The translations under genes were made by a program, and so were the position numbers. The notes beneath the pieces are model-generated. The model was not told the DNA's origin and did no database searches. It was given only the letters and a program-made list of their open reading frames with translations. From Thiohalophilus sp046483665 (GTDB taxonomy: Bacteria > Pseudomonadota > Gammaproteobacteria > UBA6429 > Thiohalophilaceae), in assembly GCF_046483665.1 (NCBI RefSeq), contig NZ_JAWOCR010000013.1, forward strand, positions 81,093 through 145,092: a stretch of DNA of 64,000 nucleotides. The letters run 5' to 3'. Shown here in pieces: positions 19,227 to 28,175 of the stretch. Positions within the stretch are counted from its first letter, which is position 1; each line of letters begins with the position of its first letter.

Positions 19227-20197
19227 GGCAACGGATCTTCGCCGCGCGCCTCGTACGCCTGGACAATGCGTTGCACCAGCGGATGGCGTACCACGTCCCT
19301 GGCGTTAAAAAAGGTAAAGCTGATCCCTTCCACGTCCTTCAGCACTTCAATCACCTGGCGCAGCCCCGATTGCTGGTTGCGTGGCAGATCCACCTGGGTC
19401 ACGTCGCCGGTCACCACTACTGTGGAACCAAAACCGATCCGGGTCAGGAACATCTTCATCTGTTCCACGGTGGTGTTCTGCGCCTCATCGAGAATAATGA
19501 ACGACTCGTTCAGGGTGCGCCCGCGCATGTAGGCCAGTGGCGCCACTTCGATCACGTTACGCTCCATCAGCCTGGCCACCGTTTCAAAGCCCAGCATTTC
19601 GTACAGTGCGTCGTAGAGCGGGCGCAGGTACGGGTCGATCTTCTGCGCCAGGTCACCGGGCAAAAAGCCCAGGCGCTCGCCCGACTCCACCGCCGGGCGG
19701 GTCAGCACCAGCCTTCGTGCTTCCTCGCGCTCCAGCGCCTGAACGGCCGCCGCCACGGCGAGATAGGTCTTGCCGGTCCCGGCCGGGCCGATACCAAAAT
19801 TGAGATCGTTGTCCTTGAGGTTACCCAGGTATTGTTTCTGGTTCGGGCCGCGCCCGCGGACTGTGCCGCGCGGGGTGGTCAGGATCACCTCATCTTTCGG
19901 TGTGATGTCCGCCACCAGCGCAGCGACGCCGGACTCCTGTAAATGGAGATTCACCTGCGACGGATTCAAGGTCTGGTGTTCAGTTTCGGCATACAAATCG
20001 CGCAGCACCTCGCCGGCCGCCTGCACCGAACGGCTGTCGCCGATCACCCGGAAATTGTTGCCGCGATTGTTCACTTCCACGCCCAGACGCCGTTCAATCT
20101 GGCGCAGATGCTCGTCGAACTGACCACACAGGTTGGCCAGCCGCTGATTATCAGCGGGTTCGAGAACGATATCGGTGGAAAAAGCGTGGTTGGTCAA
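19223..20197 (-). CDS. ybeZ: PhoH-like ATPase YbeZ
   Basis: The 324-residue P-loop ATPase has Walker A GPAGTGKTYLAV (about 138) and Walker B FIILDEAQN. An N-terminal KH-like part spans about residues 1-80. PhoH-like YbeZ works with the endoribonuclease YbeY and is thought to act as an RNA helicase or partner. It overlaps ybeY by 4 bases and follows miaB by 34 bases. Confidence 0.95.
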   Translation of the reverse strand: MTNHAFSTDIVLEPADNQRLANLCGQFDEHLRQIERRLGVEVNNRGNNFRVIGDSRSVQAAGEVLRDLYAETEHQTLNPSQVNLHLQESGVAALVADITPKDEVILTTPRGTVRGRGPNQKQYLGNLKDNDLNFGIGPAGTGKTYLAVAAAVQALEREEARRLVLTRPAVESGERLGFLPGDLAQKIDPYLRPLYDALYEMLGFETVARLMERNVIEVAPLAYMRGRTLNESFIILDEAQNTTVEQMKMFLTRIGFGSTVVVTGDVTQVDLPRNQQSGLRQVIEVLKDVEGISFTFFNARDVVRHPLVQRIVQAYEARGEDPLP

Positions 20198-20231
20198 GAC
20201 GGGATCTGGGTTATCTTAAAGGTACAGGCAA

Positions 20232-21572
20232 TCAGGCACAGCGGACGGACTGGCTCACCAGTTCGCCGCGCAGGGAGTTGGGCATAGCTTCGGTAATCGT
20301 CACCTCGACAAACTCACCGATCAGTTCGGAATCACCCTTGAAGTTTACCACACGATTGTTGGCCGTGCGCCCGGCAAGTTGGCCCGGATCTTTCCGGGAA
20401 GGGCCGCTGACCAGAATCTGCTGGGTGGTGCCGATCATGTTGCGGCTGATTTCGGCCGTCTGCTGATTGATGCGATCCTGCAAAATGGCCAGTCGCTGTT
20501 TTTTTACGTCCAGTGGCACATCGTCCGGTAAAGAGGAGGCAGGCGTTCCCGGCCGGGCGCTGTAAACAAAGCTGAACGAATGATCGAAGCCGATTTCGGC
20601 GATCAGATCCATGGTCGCCTCGAAGTCGGCATCACTCTCGCCCGGGAAACCGACAATAAAATCCGAGGAAAGACTGATGTCCGGACGCACCTCGCGCAGG
20701 CGCCGGATAGTCGCCTTGTATTCAATGGCAGTATGCTTGCGTTTCATCAGCGCCAGAATCCGATCCGAGCCGCTTTGCACCGGCAGGTGCAGGTGACTGA
20801 CCAGCTCGGGCACCTCGGCATAGGCCTGAAACAGGCTCTCGTTCATTTCCAGCGGATGGGAAGTGGTATAACGAATCCGATCGATACCGTCGATAGCGGC
20901 CACGTACTGGATCAGCAGGCCGAGATCGGCCAGCTCGCCGTCATCCATCACGCCACGATAGGCATTGACGTTCTGCCCCAGCAGAGTCACCTCGCGCACG
21001 CCGCGCTCGGCCAGCTCCGCTACTTCAGCAATCACATCATCGAATGGCCGGCTGAACTCCTCGCCACGGGTATAGGGCACCACGCAAAAACTGCAGTACT
21101 TGCTGCACCCTTCCATAATGGACACAAAGGCGCTGGGACCGTCGGTCCGGGATTCGGGCATGTGGTCGAATTTTTCGATCTCGGGGAAAGAGATGTCCAC
21201 TACCGGGCGTTTGCGGGCGCGTGCATCGTCCAGCATCTGCGGCAGACGGTGCAGGGTCTGGGGACCGAAGACCAGATCCACATAGGGTGCGCGCTTCAAG
21301 ATGGCATCCCCTTCCTGACTGGCGACACAGCCGCCCACACCAATCACCAGCTCCGGGCGGGCCTGTTTCAGTTCGCGCCACATACCCAGGTGGGAGAATA
21401 CTTTCTCCTGGGCCTTTTCGCGCACCGAGCAGGTGTTGAGCAGCAATACATCGGCTTCGTCGACCTGATCGGTCAACTCCAGGCCGTGCGACGCCCACAG
21501 CACGTCGGCCATCTTGGCCGTGTCGTACTCGTTCATCTGGCACCCAAAAGTCCGTATGTGAAGCTTGCCCAT
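20232..21572 (-). CDS. miaB: tRNA-2-methylthio-N6-isopentenyladenosine synthase MiaB
   Basis: MiaB is a radical-SAM methylthiotransferase that modifies A37 of tRNAs. The UPF0004 domain starts HIRTFGCQMNEYD, with further cluster cysteines in LNTCSVREKAQ and GVGGCVASQEG. The radical-SAM motif is CSKYCSFCVVPYTRG (CxxxCxxC). A TRAM domain ends the 446-residue protein. It leads the conserved five-gene block and is divergent from the Kef-type antiporter gene. Confidence 0.97.
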   Translation of the reverse strand: MGKLHIRTFGCQMNEYDTAKMADVLWASHGLELTDQVDEADVLLLNTCSVREKAQEKVFSHLGMWRELKQARPELVIGVGGCVASQEGDAILKRAPYVDLVFGPQTLHRLPQMLDDARARKRPVVDISFPEIEKFDHMPESRTDGPSAFVSIMEGCSKYCSFCVVPYTRGEEFSRPFDDVIAEVAELAERGVREVTLLGQNVNAYRGVMDDGELADLGLLIQYVAAIDGIDRIRYTTSHPLEMNESLFQAYAEVPELVSHLHLPVQSGSDRILALMKRKHTAIEYKATIRRLREVRPDISLSSDFIVGFPGESDADFEATMDLIAEIGFDHSFSFVYSARPGTPASSLPDDVPLDVKKQRLAILQDRINQQTAEISRNMIGTTQQILVSGPSRKDPGQLAGRTANNRVVNFKGDSELIGEFVEVTITEAMPNSLRGELVSQSVRCA

Positions 21573-21724
21573 TTTTTAACCAGTTAAATTCGGGAGCGCA
21601 AAGGTAGCATTTTCACTCCGGCGTTTCCAGTAGTGCAAATATCTATACTCCTGTATTTATCATACACTCAGGTCAGTGGCCGCAGCCATGCGAGCCGGAC
21701 GATCCCGACCGCCAGGGAGGAGCA

Positions 21725-23383
21725 ATGCTTGAAAATGTCTTTGTCCAGTTCGGAACCATCATTGGCCTGGCCGCCGTCGTCGGGGCGCTGGCCCAGTGGC
21801 TGCGCCAGCCGCTGATCGTCGCCTTTATCGCGGTCGGGATCCTGCTGGGTCCCTCGGCGCTGGGCTGGGTCACCCATAGCAGCGAGATTGAGCTGTTCGC
21901 CCGCCTGGGTATTGCCCTGCTGCTGTTCGTAGTCGGCCTGAAGCTGGACCTGCACATCATTCGCAGCGTCGGCCCGGTCGCTCTGGTCTCCGGTCTGGGG
22001 CAGGTGATTTTCACCTCGGTGATCGGCTATCTGATCGGTCTGGCGCTGGGCATGGAACATGTTACCGCCCTCTACGTGGCGGTCGCCCTGACCTTCTCCA
22101 GCACGATCATTATCGTCAAACTGCTGTCGGACAAGCGCGAGGTCGATTCCCTGCATGGGCGGATCGCGGTGGGCTTTTTGATCGTGCAGGACATCGTGGT
22201 AGTGCTGGTCATGATCGCCCTGACCGCGTTTGGCAGCCAGAGCAGCACCGATCTCAATATGCTTCAGGAAGCGCTGTTCATTCTGCTCAAAGGGGTGCTG
22301 ATGCTGGGCAGCGTGGCCCTGTTAATGCGCTATATCCTGCCAGCCCTGTTGCATCGTCTGGCCCATTCGGCGGAGTTGCTGATGCTGTTTGCCATTGCCT
22401 GGGCGGTGCTGGGTGCCGCTGCCGGTGATGCGCTGGGTTTCAGCAAGGAAGTGGGTGCCTTTCTGGCCGGAATTTCCATCGCCTCCACTCCCTACCGTGA
22501 AATGGTGGCCGCACGTCTGGTCAGTCTGCGCGATTTTCTGTTGCTATTCTTTTTTATCGAGCTGGGTGCCAGCCTGGAACTGGGGACCCTCGGGGCCCAG
22601 CTGGGCGCGGCGGGACTCTTCTCGGTCTTCGTGCTGATTGGTAATCCGCTGATCGTCATGGCCATCATGGGCTATATGGGCTATCGCAAACGGACCGGTT
22701 TTCTGGCCGGTCTGGCAGTGGCGCAGATCAGTGAGTTCTCACTTATCCTGGCGGCTCTGGGCCTCAGCCTCGGTCATCTGGGCCAGGAGACCGTCGGCCT
22801 GATTACCCTGGTGGGGCTCATCACGATCAGTCTCTCCACCTATATGATTCTCTATTCACATCCGCTGTACGATCGCCTCGCCCCGTATCTTGGGATCTTC
22901 GAACGCAAGGTTGCCTACCGTGAATCAGGCCAGACAGCGGGGGACACCGAGGAGGCCAGCATTCTGCTGTTCGGCCTGGGGCGTTTCGGTGCGACTGTAG
23001 CAGCCAACCTGCGCGGCCACGGTTACCGGATTCTCGCGGTGGACTTCGACCCGGAAGTGGTCCGGCTGCACACCCGTGAAGGCTACGCCGCCCGTTATGG
23101 CGATGCCGAGGATCCTGAGTTTCTCGCCACGCTGCCACTGGATCGGGTGCGCTGGGTCATCAGTACCATTCGGGATCGAAGCATCAACCGTATGCTACTC
23201 AGTGGTCTGCGCCAGCAGGGCTATCATGGCCGGATCGCGCTCTCCACTGCCCATCGTCATGATGCCCAGATGTACGCGCAGGATGACATCGATCTGGTGC
23301 TGGTACCCTATGCCGATGCCGCCAGGGAAGCCGCCGAGCGGATCCTGGCCGCCGACGCGCAGCCCGGCGAGCGCTCGACCTGA
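21725..23383 (+). CDS. Kef/YbaL-type cation:proton antiporter with RCK domain
   Basis: The 552-residue protein has about twelve membrane segments of the CPA2 antiporter family. Family features include VGILLGPSALGWV and FLAGISIAS. A cytoplasmic RCK/TrkA-N domain from about residue 415 carries the nucleotide motif LLFGLGRFGATVAANL. Such proteins exchange K+ or Na+ for H+ under nucleotide control. The start has a strong GGAGG. The C-terminus is shorter than KefB/KefC, so I do not assign a symbol. Confidence 0.9.
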   Translation: MLENVFVQFGTIIGLAAVVGALAQWLRQPLIVAFIAVGILLGPSALGWVTHSSEIELFARLGIALLLFVVGLKLDLHIIRSVGPVALVSGLGQVIFTSVIGYLIGLALGMEHVTALYVAVALTFSSTIIIVKLLSDKREVDSLHGRIAVGFLIVQDIVVVLVMIALTAFGSQSSTDLNMLQEALFILLKGVLMLGSVALLMRYILPALLHRLAHSAELLMLFAIAWAVLGAAAGDALGFSKEVGAFLAGISIASTPYREMVAARLVSLRDFLLLFFFIELGASLELGTLGAQLGAAGLFSVFVLIGNPLIVMAIMGYMGYRKRTGFLAGLAVAQISEFSLILAALGLSLGHLGQETVGLITLVGLITISLSTYMILYSHPLYDRLAPYLGIFERKVAYRESGQTAGDTEEASILLFGLGRFGATVAANLRGHGYRILAVDFDPEVVRLHTREGYAARYGDAEDPEFLATLPLDRVRWVISTIRDRSINRMLLSGLRQQGYHGRIALSTAHRHDAQMYAQDDIDLVLVPYADAAREAAERILAADAQPGERST

Positions 23384-23391
23384 TACCGTAC

Positions 23392-24245
23392 TCAGTCGAT
23401 GACCGATTCGGAGGCGATCTTGTGAATGCTCAGATCGGCGCCGCGATACTCCTCTTCCTGGCTCAGACGGATTCCGACCAAGGCTTTGAGCAGGCCATAG
23501 ACCAGCAACCCGCCAAGCAACGCAATCCCCACACCGATCAGAGTCCCGACCAGCTGGGCCATGAAACTGACGCCAGCCATGCCCCCGAGGGCTTCCAGGC
23601 CGAAAATACCGGCCGCCAGTGCGCCCCAGGCACCGCAGAGGCCATGCAACGGCCAGATCCCGAGCACATCATCGATACGCCATTTGTTCTGGGCCTGCAT
23701 GCAGCCCCAGACGAACAACGCCCCCGGCTACCGCGCCAGTCATCAGCGCACCAGGTGGATGCATGATATCGGAACCGGCACAGACGGCCACCAACCCGCC
23801 AGTGGACCGCTATGCACGAAACCGGGATCATTTTTGCCCGTCACCAGCGCGGCGAGAATTCCGCCGACCATGGCCATCAATGAGTTGATGGCCGCCAGCT
23901 GCGGATAGAAGCGGGTCCGCTCGGCGAGCCCGCCGGAGATGATGGCCGGAATGGCCGCGGCAAACGTCAACAAGAAGAAAAATTTCACCAGCTCATCACC
24001 GCTGTTTGCGGTCAGCGCTGGCGCGGCCTGGAAAAAACCCGTGCCGCAGGCAATGACGTAACCGATAAAAACAGGCGATCGTCGAGGCGGCGAAATCGCT
24101 GATGATCTTGACCAGGGCGTTGACCTGATTCTTTTTACGCACCGTGCCAACTTCCAGAAAAGCAAAGCCCGAATGCATGGCCAGCACCATGATGGCCCCC
24201 GAGAAGAATGAGCAGCACGTCAGTAGCGGTTTGAAAATGTTCCAT
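23392..24245 (-). pseudogene. amt: Ammonium transporter pseudogene (amt family), frameshifted and internally deleted
   Basis: Amt-family sequence runs the whole interval but no single frame carries it. The start at 24245 (MEHFQTATDVLLILLG) has AGGA upstream. Breaks are visible at the G run 24196-24200, near 24067-24071, near 23796-23800, and at the G run 23721-23725. In addition, GLAERTRFYPQLAA is joined directly to INSLMAMVGG. These segments are well separated in intact members, so roughly 120 residues of the transporter core appear to be missing. The last part (GIWPLHGLCGAWGALAAGIFG to IHKIASESVID) is well preserved. No glnK lies beside it. The large deletion makes sequencing error an inadequate explanation. 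Confidence 0.9.
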
Positions 24246-24444
24246 CTTGTTATCCTGAAAATACTCAAAGTTGGTTCAGGATTTAGCAAGATACGCATCA
24301 CTTCGGCGCTGACAGTATTTACAAGCAGTTAGAAAAACCCGACGCCTTGCAAGGGATCCATTATGCGCCGTTTTTAGTGCAATACTGTAATATTGTATAG
24401 ACCGCACCATAATAGCGCGTTAAGGGGGCTCCCCGGCCCGGCAC

Positions 24445-25353
24445 TCAGCGCGAGCGAAAACCGCGTGGCAGGATCACTTCCAGGGCATCGCTGAATAGTG
24501 GGCCGGCACGCTGACACAATGGTTCGATGAGTGATTCATCCCGATTGAGGGTCTGCCAGGCGAGGGGATCGATGGGCTGGACATAGACCTCACTATTGCT
24601 ATCGAGCCCCTGCTCGGCCAGGCCGGTGATACTGTTGGCGATATGGACAATACAGGCCTCAACCAGATGCGCCGGCGCCTCCGTCGGCCGGTGATGGTAA
24701 TCGACCGCTGCACATAACGAGTCGGGCATTTGCCAGGCCCTGAGCAGCTCCCCGCCGATACGGGCGTGATCGAAACCCAGCAGACGCTGTTCGGCCTCGA
24801 AGTCTCCGCAGGGCTGTTCCGCGGCCAGTTCGATCGCGGCGCGCGACTGTTCAGGCAGGCGGTTATACATCACCAGTTTGCCAATATCGTGCAACAGGCC
24901 TGCGACAAACAACCGCTCGCTATGTAACACATGGCACTCTTCGGCCAGTAACTGGGCCACCACCGCACAATACACACTGTGTCGCCAGAAATGGACCATG
25001 TTTAACAGATCGGTCGGAATCCGCGAGAAGGTCTCCACTGCGGAAGCGGCCAGCACCAGGCCGCGCAATTCACGCAGACCGATCACTGTCACGGCCCGGG
25101 AAACCGTTTCGATACGGGATGGAAAACCGTAAAAGGAGCTGTTCACAATCTTGAGCAGGCGGGCCGTCAAACTCGCGTCCTGGCTGATCACCTTGCCCAG
25201 TTCACTGGCCGAAGTCTCGGGTTCCTCGACCATTTCATTGACCCGCAAACAAACTTCCGGCAGGGAAACCAGGCGCACGGCCCCACCGACCAGCTCAGAA
25301 GGAGAAATACCGGCAGGATAGTCGCCGGAAGCCTGTGGGGTTACATCACTCAT
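24445..25353 (-). CDS. HDOD domain signalling protein
   Basis: The 302-residue protein is a single HDOD domain. It shows LPEVCLRVNEMVEEPE, DASLTARLLKIVNSSFYGF and GLLHDIGKLVMYNRLPE. HDOD proteins are regulatory relatives of HD phosphohydrolases and often act in c-di-GMP or chemosensory circuits; most lack proven activity. It stands alone, about 45 bases downstream of the helical-repeat gene on the same strand. Its target is not shown by the context. Confidence 0.88.
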   Translation of the reverse strand: MSDVTPQASGDYPAGISPSELVGGAVRLVSLPEVCLRVNEMVEEPETSASELGKVISQDASLTARLLKIVNSSFYGFPSRIETVSRAVTVIGLRELRGLVLAASAVETFSRIPTDLLNMVHFWRHSVYCAVVAQLLAEECHVLHSERLFVAGLLHDIGKLVMYNRLPEQSRAAIELAAEQPCGDFEAEQRLLGFDHARIGGELLRAWQMPDSLCAAVDYHHRPTEAPAHLVEACIVHIANSITGLAEQGLDSNSEVYVQPIDPLAWQTLNRDESLIEPLCQRAGPLFSDALEVILPRGFRSR

Positions 25354-25397
25354 TGAAAAAAGTTAGCGACTGTCGCAGCAACAACTTTAACAAGGGT

Positions 25398-25925
25398 TTA
25401 CTCACCGGCTTCCTCGCGGCGTTTGGCCAGGCTCAATTGCGCCATCTGACTGACCCCGGACAGAGGATCCCCGCTCAGACGCTGCAGGGTGGGGACAGCA
25501 GTATTCCAGTTGCGCGCCACCTCCAGACGAACCTCCCCATTGTTATCCGTCGCGAGGATCGCCAGCGCCCTGGCCGGGACATATTCAAAACGGGCTACCA
25601 CACTGCGCACAGCCGGTTCGGGATCGTGGGCCAGTTTGAGGAATGTCCGATCGGCTGTATCAAGATTGGTGGCCACACCAATGCGTACCTGGGGATGCGA
25701 ATCGTCCGCCAGTTGATGCAGCAGTTCGGGTGGCGCACGACGGTTGCGGGCGACTCGCTGGCGCACTTCCCAGTCGCTGTCCCGGGCCAGCGTTTGCAGG
25801 CGCTCGGCCGAAGTAGCAGGATGGGACGCGTCCCGCCGGCGCTGCTGTGATTCATCGGCCAGCGCCGGGGGCAGGGCCAGTAACAGAATCAGGCTCCCTG
25901 CAACGGACCATCGGGCATAACGCAT
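25398..25925 (-). CDS. Exported helical-repeat protein (HEAT/LRV-like)
   Basis: The 175-residue protein has a signal peptide ending near LPPALADES. About five degenerate 24-residue repeats follow, of the form L..LA.D....VR..VA.N...P. Examples are LARDSDWEVRQRVARNRRAP and LADDSHPQVRIGVATNLDTA. This resembles the leucine-rich-repeat-variant/HEAT class, which binds proteins. A periplasmic scaffolding role is an inference; the partner is unknown. It precedes the HDOD gene on the same strand. Confidence 0.75.
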   Translation of the reverse strand: MRYARWSVAGSLILLLALPPALADESQQRRRDASHPATSAERLQTLARDSDWEVRQRVARNRRAPPELLHQLADDSHPQVRIGVATNLDTADRTFLKLAHDPEPAVRSVVARFEYVPARALAILATDNNGEVRLEVARNWNTAVPTLQRLSGDPLSGVSQMAQLSLAKRREEAGE

Positions 25926-26142
25926 GGCGGGTTCCTTGTCATGACGGAATCGGGCAAGTGCCTATCCTTCCCCGCCCGCCTTATTTCGTCAAGCTTTGTT
26001 CGAGTGTGCCGACAACCTTTATCAGGCAAGGACGGTGTATCACCTGAAAACTGTCCTGACGACTTTGCCTGGCCCGGCATATCCCGATATGCTTGAAACG
26101 TGTCAGGCCTGCTGCCATATAACACCAACAACGATAATCGTG

Positions 26143-27282
26143 ATGGAAGACGACGAGAATAACATTCCCCGCATTCTGACCGTAGACGACTCCCGCGTAA
26201 TGCGCCGGGCCATGACCAAGGTTCTGGGCAAGGCATACCACGTGATAGAGGCCGAGCACGGCGAGGATGCCTGGACCTATCTCACCAACGACCCTGATAT
26301 CCAGGTAGTCTTTACCGATCTTTCCATGCCCTATCTGGACGGCTTCGGTCTGCTGGAGCGCATGCGCGAGTCGGACGAGGATCATCTGCGCGAAATGCCG
26401 GTCATCATTATCACCGGCAAGGAGGATGACGACGAAACCAAGCAACGGGCGCTGGACAAGGGCGCATCCGACTTTATTACCAAGCCCTTTGATTCGATCC
26501 AGTTACAGGCCCGCGCCAAAGCCCACGTCAACTTCGAGCAGACCACCCGCAAACTCAGCGAAACCTCGGACAAACTGCAACAACAGGCGGCAATCGATCA
26601 GGTCACCGGTCTGAGCGGACAGACCTACTTCTGCCGTGCGGCCGATGAAAGTCTGGCCTATTTCAAACGTCACGGCGGTCAGTTCACGCTGTTGCGCATG
26701 GATATCGATAATTTCAATGCCCTGTTTATCGCCAACGGCAAACCTCTGGCTGATAAAATACTGCAACAGATCGGCAAGACCCTGACCCACCTGGTGCGCA
26801 AGGAAGATATGCTGGCCCGCATCGGACTGGCCAAGTTCGCCATGTTGTTGCGTGACACGCCGATAGAAGATGCCACTCGACTGGCCGAGCGGATATGTCA
26901 GGAAATCAACGCCCTGAGTTTTGATGCCGGGGGACAGCAACTGCATGTCACTGTCAGCATTGGTCTGTTCGAACCGCACCTGAACGAGGACTCGGAAATC
27001 CATGCCCTGATTGCAGAGACCGAAAAATACCTGGACAAGGCGATCGAAGCCGGTGGCAACCAGATGGTAGTCAAATCCCTGCGCAAGGGGGGCGGCGGTG
27101 CCGAGCACCTTGATGTACAACAGGCGCTCAAGCTGCTTGCCGAAGGCAAGGAGGATCTGCTCAAACCCCATCTTGGCAGCCTGATCAGACAGGTCATGCC
27201 CCTGTTAAACTACATCGGCCAGCAGTCCACTGATGATATGGCCCGGGCCATTCAGGCGCTCAAGGAAAAGCTGGAAAAATAA
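26143..27282 (+). CDS. Response regulator with degenerate GGDEF domain
   Basis: The receiver domain (about residues 8-130) has VDDS, the phospho-acceptor Asp in VVFTDLSMP, Thr in IIITGKED and Lys in FITKPFD. A GGDEF-fold domain follows (about 155-290), but the catalytic GGDEF is replaced by GLAKF (RIGLAKFAML), so cyclase activity is very unlikely. A helical tail ends the 379-residue protein. I chose the ATG at 26143 because the preceding 49 codons are unlike a receiver N-terminus. No histidine kinase is adjacent. Confidence 0.87.
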   Translation: MEDDENNIPRILTVDDSRVMRRAMTKVLGKAYHVIEAEHGEDAWTYLTNDPDIQVVFTDLSMPYLDGFGLLERMRESDEDHLREMPVIIITGKEDDDETKQRALDKGASDFITKPFDSIQLQARAKAHVNFEQTTRKLSETSDKLQQQAAIDQVTGLSGQTYFCRAADESLAYFKRHGGQFTLLRMDIDNFNALFIANGKPLADKILQQIGKTLTHLVRKEDMLARIGLAKFAMLLRDTPIEDATRLAERICQEINALSFDAGGQQLHVTVSIGLFEPHLNEDSEIHALIAETEKYLDKAIEAGGNQMVVKSLRKGGGGAEHLDVQQALKLLAEGKEDLLKPHLGSLIRQVMPLLNYIGQQSTDDMARAIQALKEKLEK

Positions 27283-27307
27283 TCCCTGCGCGCATCCGGC
27301 GAGGACA

Positions 27308-27808
27308 TCATTTCATCCACCATAACCGCAAGCGCATTCCCCATTCGGAGGTATAACCCACCTCTCGAAAAGCGATTTCGCCATCAGAATTAATCAATAA
27401 CGTGGTGGGGACACCACGTACGCCAAAACGACTCGCCAGTCGACCTTCCTCATCCAGCAGAGTGATAAAATTCAGCCCCGCTTCCTGCATGTAATTTTGC
27501 ACCTCTTCCCTGCCCCCGGATTGCATCGCAACACTGATAACCTGATGGTCACGACTCAATGCCTGGATAGTGTCCTGTTCAAAACGGCAAATCGGGCACC
27601 AGCTGGCCCAGAAGTGCAAGACATACGGCTTGCCCGCCAGATCCCGCGAATCGAAATAGGCACCCTGCAACAGGGGCGCACTGTAATCCGGCACCGGGCC
27701 GCTAACCAGGTTCCGTTTTTGATACTGTTGCGCACCAAAATAGACCAGCGCAAACACCAGCAACCAGAGCAGAAAGCGGACGGGCCTGGGAAGTTTTTTA
27801 ATCGGCAT
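27308..27808 (-). CDS. Membrane-anchored thioredoxin-like protein (TlpA/ScsD type)
   Basis: The 166-residue protein has one N-terminal membrane anchor (about 10-27) and a periplasmic thioredoxin domain. The redox motif is WASWCPICRFEQ (CPIC), and a cis-proline lies in GVRGVPTTLLI. It resembles the TlpA/ScsD group, which reduces periplasmic disulfides or delivers thiol equivalents for cytochrome maturation. No ccm or dsb gene is adjacent, so the substrate is open. Confidence 0.86.
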   Translation of the reverse strand: MPIKKLPRPVRFLLWLLVFALVYFGAQQYQKRNLVSGPVPDYSAPLLQGAYFDSRDLAGKPYVLHFWASWCPICRFEQDTIQALSRDHQVISVAMQSGGREEVQNYMQEAGLNFITLLDEEGRLASRFGVRGVPTTLLINSDGEIAFREVGYTSEWGMRLRLWWMK

Positions 27809-27913
27809 GGCGACAGATACCGTTACGGATTATTTCAAACAGAATGAATTGAACCACAGAGGACAAGGGGGTCATAGAGCAATCAAGCACTACCCACAAA
27901 GCAAGTAATGTAA

Positions 27914-27991
27914 TACTCTCGCAGAGACGCAGAGCACGCCAAGAATAAACGATATTAGTTACTCTGCGCCTTGGCGTCTCCGCGAGAGTTC
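27914..27991. repeat. Inverted GCAGAGACGC/GCGTCTCCGC repeat
   Basis: The left arm 27914-27942 (ACTCTCGCAGAGACGC onward) and right arm 27962-27991 (ending GTCTCCGCGAGAGTTC) are complementary with a few mismatches. They sit in a 367-base gap (27809-28175) with no gene. The gap also holds an ACCACAGAGGACA fragment at 27853 and a CACCACGAAGACACGAAGGA run near 28084. It is built largely from several dispersed repeat types. Confidence 0.7.
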
Positions 27992-28020
27992 TGCTTTGTC
28001 CTTCTACTGCACACCAGCTT

Positions 28021-28052
28021 TGTAGGTCACGTTAGCGAAGCCTACGTGACGG
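28021..28052. repeat. GTCACG/CGTGAC palindromic repeat
   Basis: GTCACG, then TTAGCGAAGCCTA, then CGTGAC forms a 6-bp stem inside the larger GTAGGTCACGTTAGCGAAGC element. The TAGCGAAGC loop recurs at 44258-44284 inside a different stem (CCCGATA/TATCGGG). This suggests related palindromic elements with a common loop. Confidence 0.6.
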
Positions 28053-28116
28053 CCTCCGCGCGACAATTATCCCGGTTAATTTTCACCACGAAGACACGAA
28101 GGAACGAAGCTAAAAT

Positions 28117-28143
28117 GTCAGGTAGCGCGGTGCGCTACCTGAC
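28117..28143 (-). terminator. Candidate rho-independent terminator of fabB
   Basis: A perfect 12-bp stem (GTCAGGTAGCGC with GCGCTACCTGAC, 3-base loop) lies 33 bases after the fabB stop. Read on the minus strand it is followed by ATTTTAG. The T run is short, so efficiency is uncertain. Confidence 0.6.
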
Positions 28144-28175
28144 CTATGCCAATACGCATCTGTCAGGAAAGTTAT

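Noticed and set aside
24246..24444. Possible NtrC or sigma-54 site before the amt pseudogene
   Set aside because: TGCAC and GCGCA half-sites are spaced one base too far, and no GG-N10-GC match is correctly placed; a CAATA/TATTG palindrome is present but not diagnostic.
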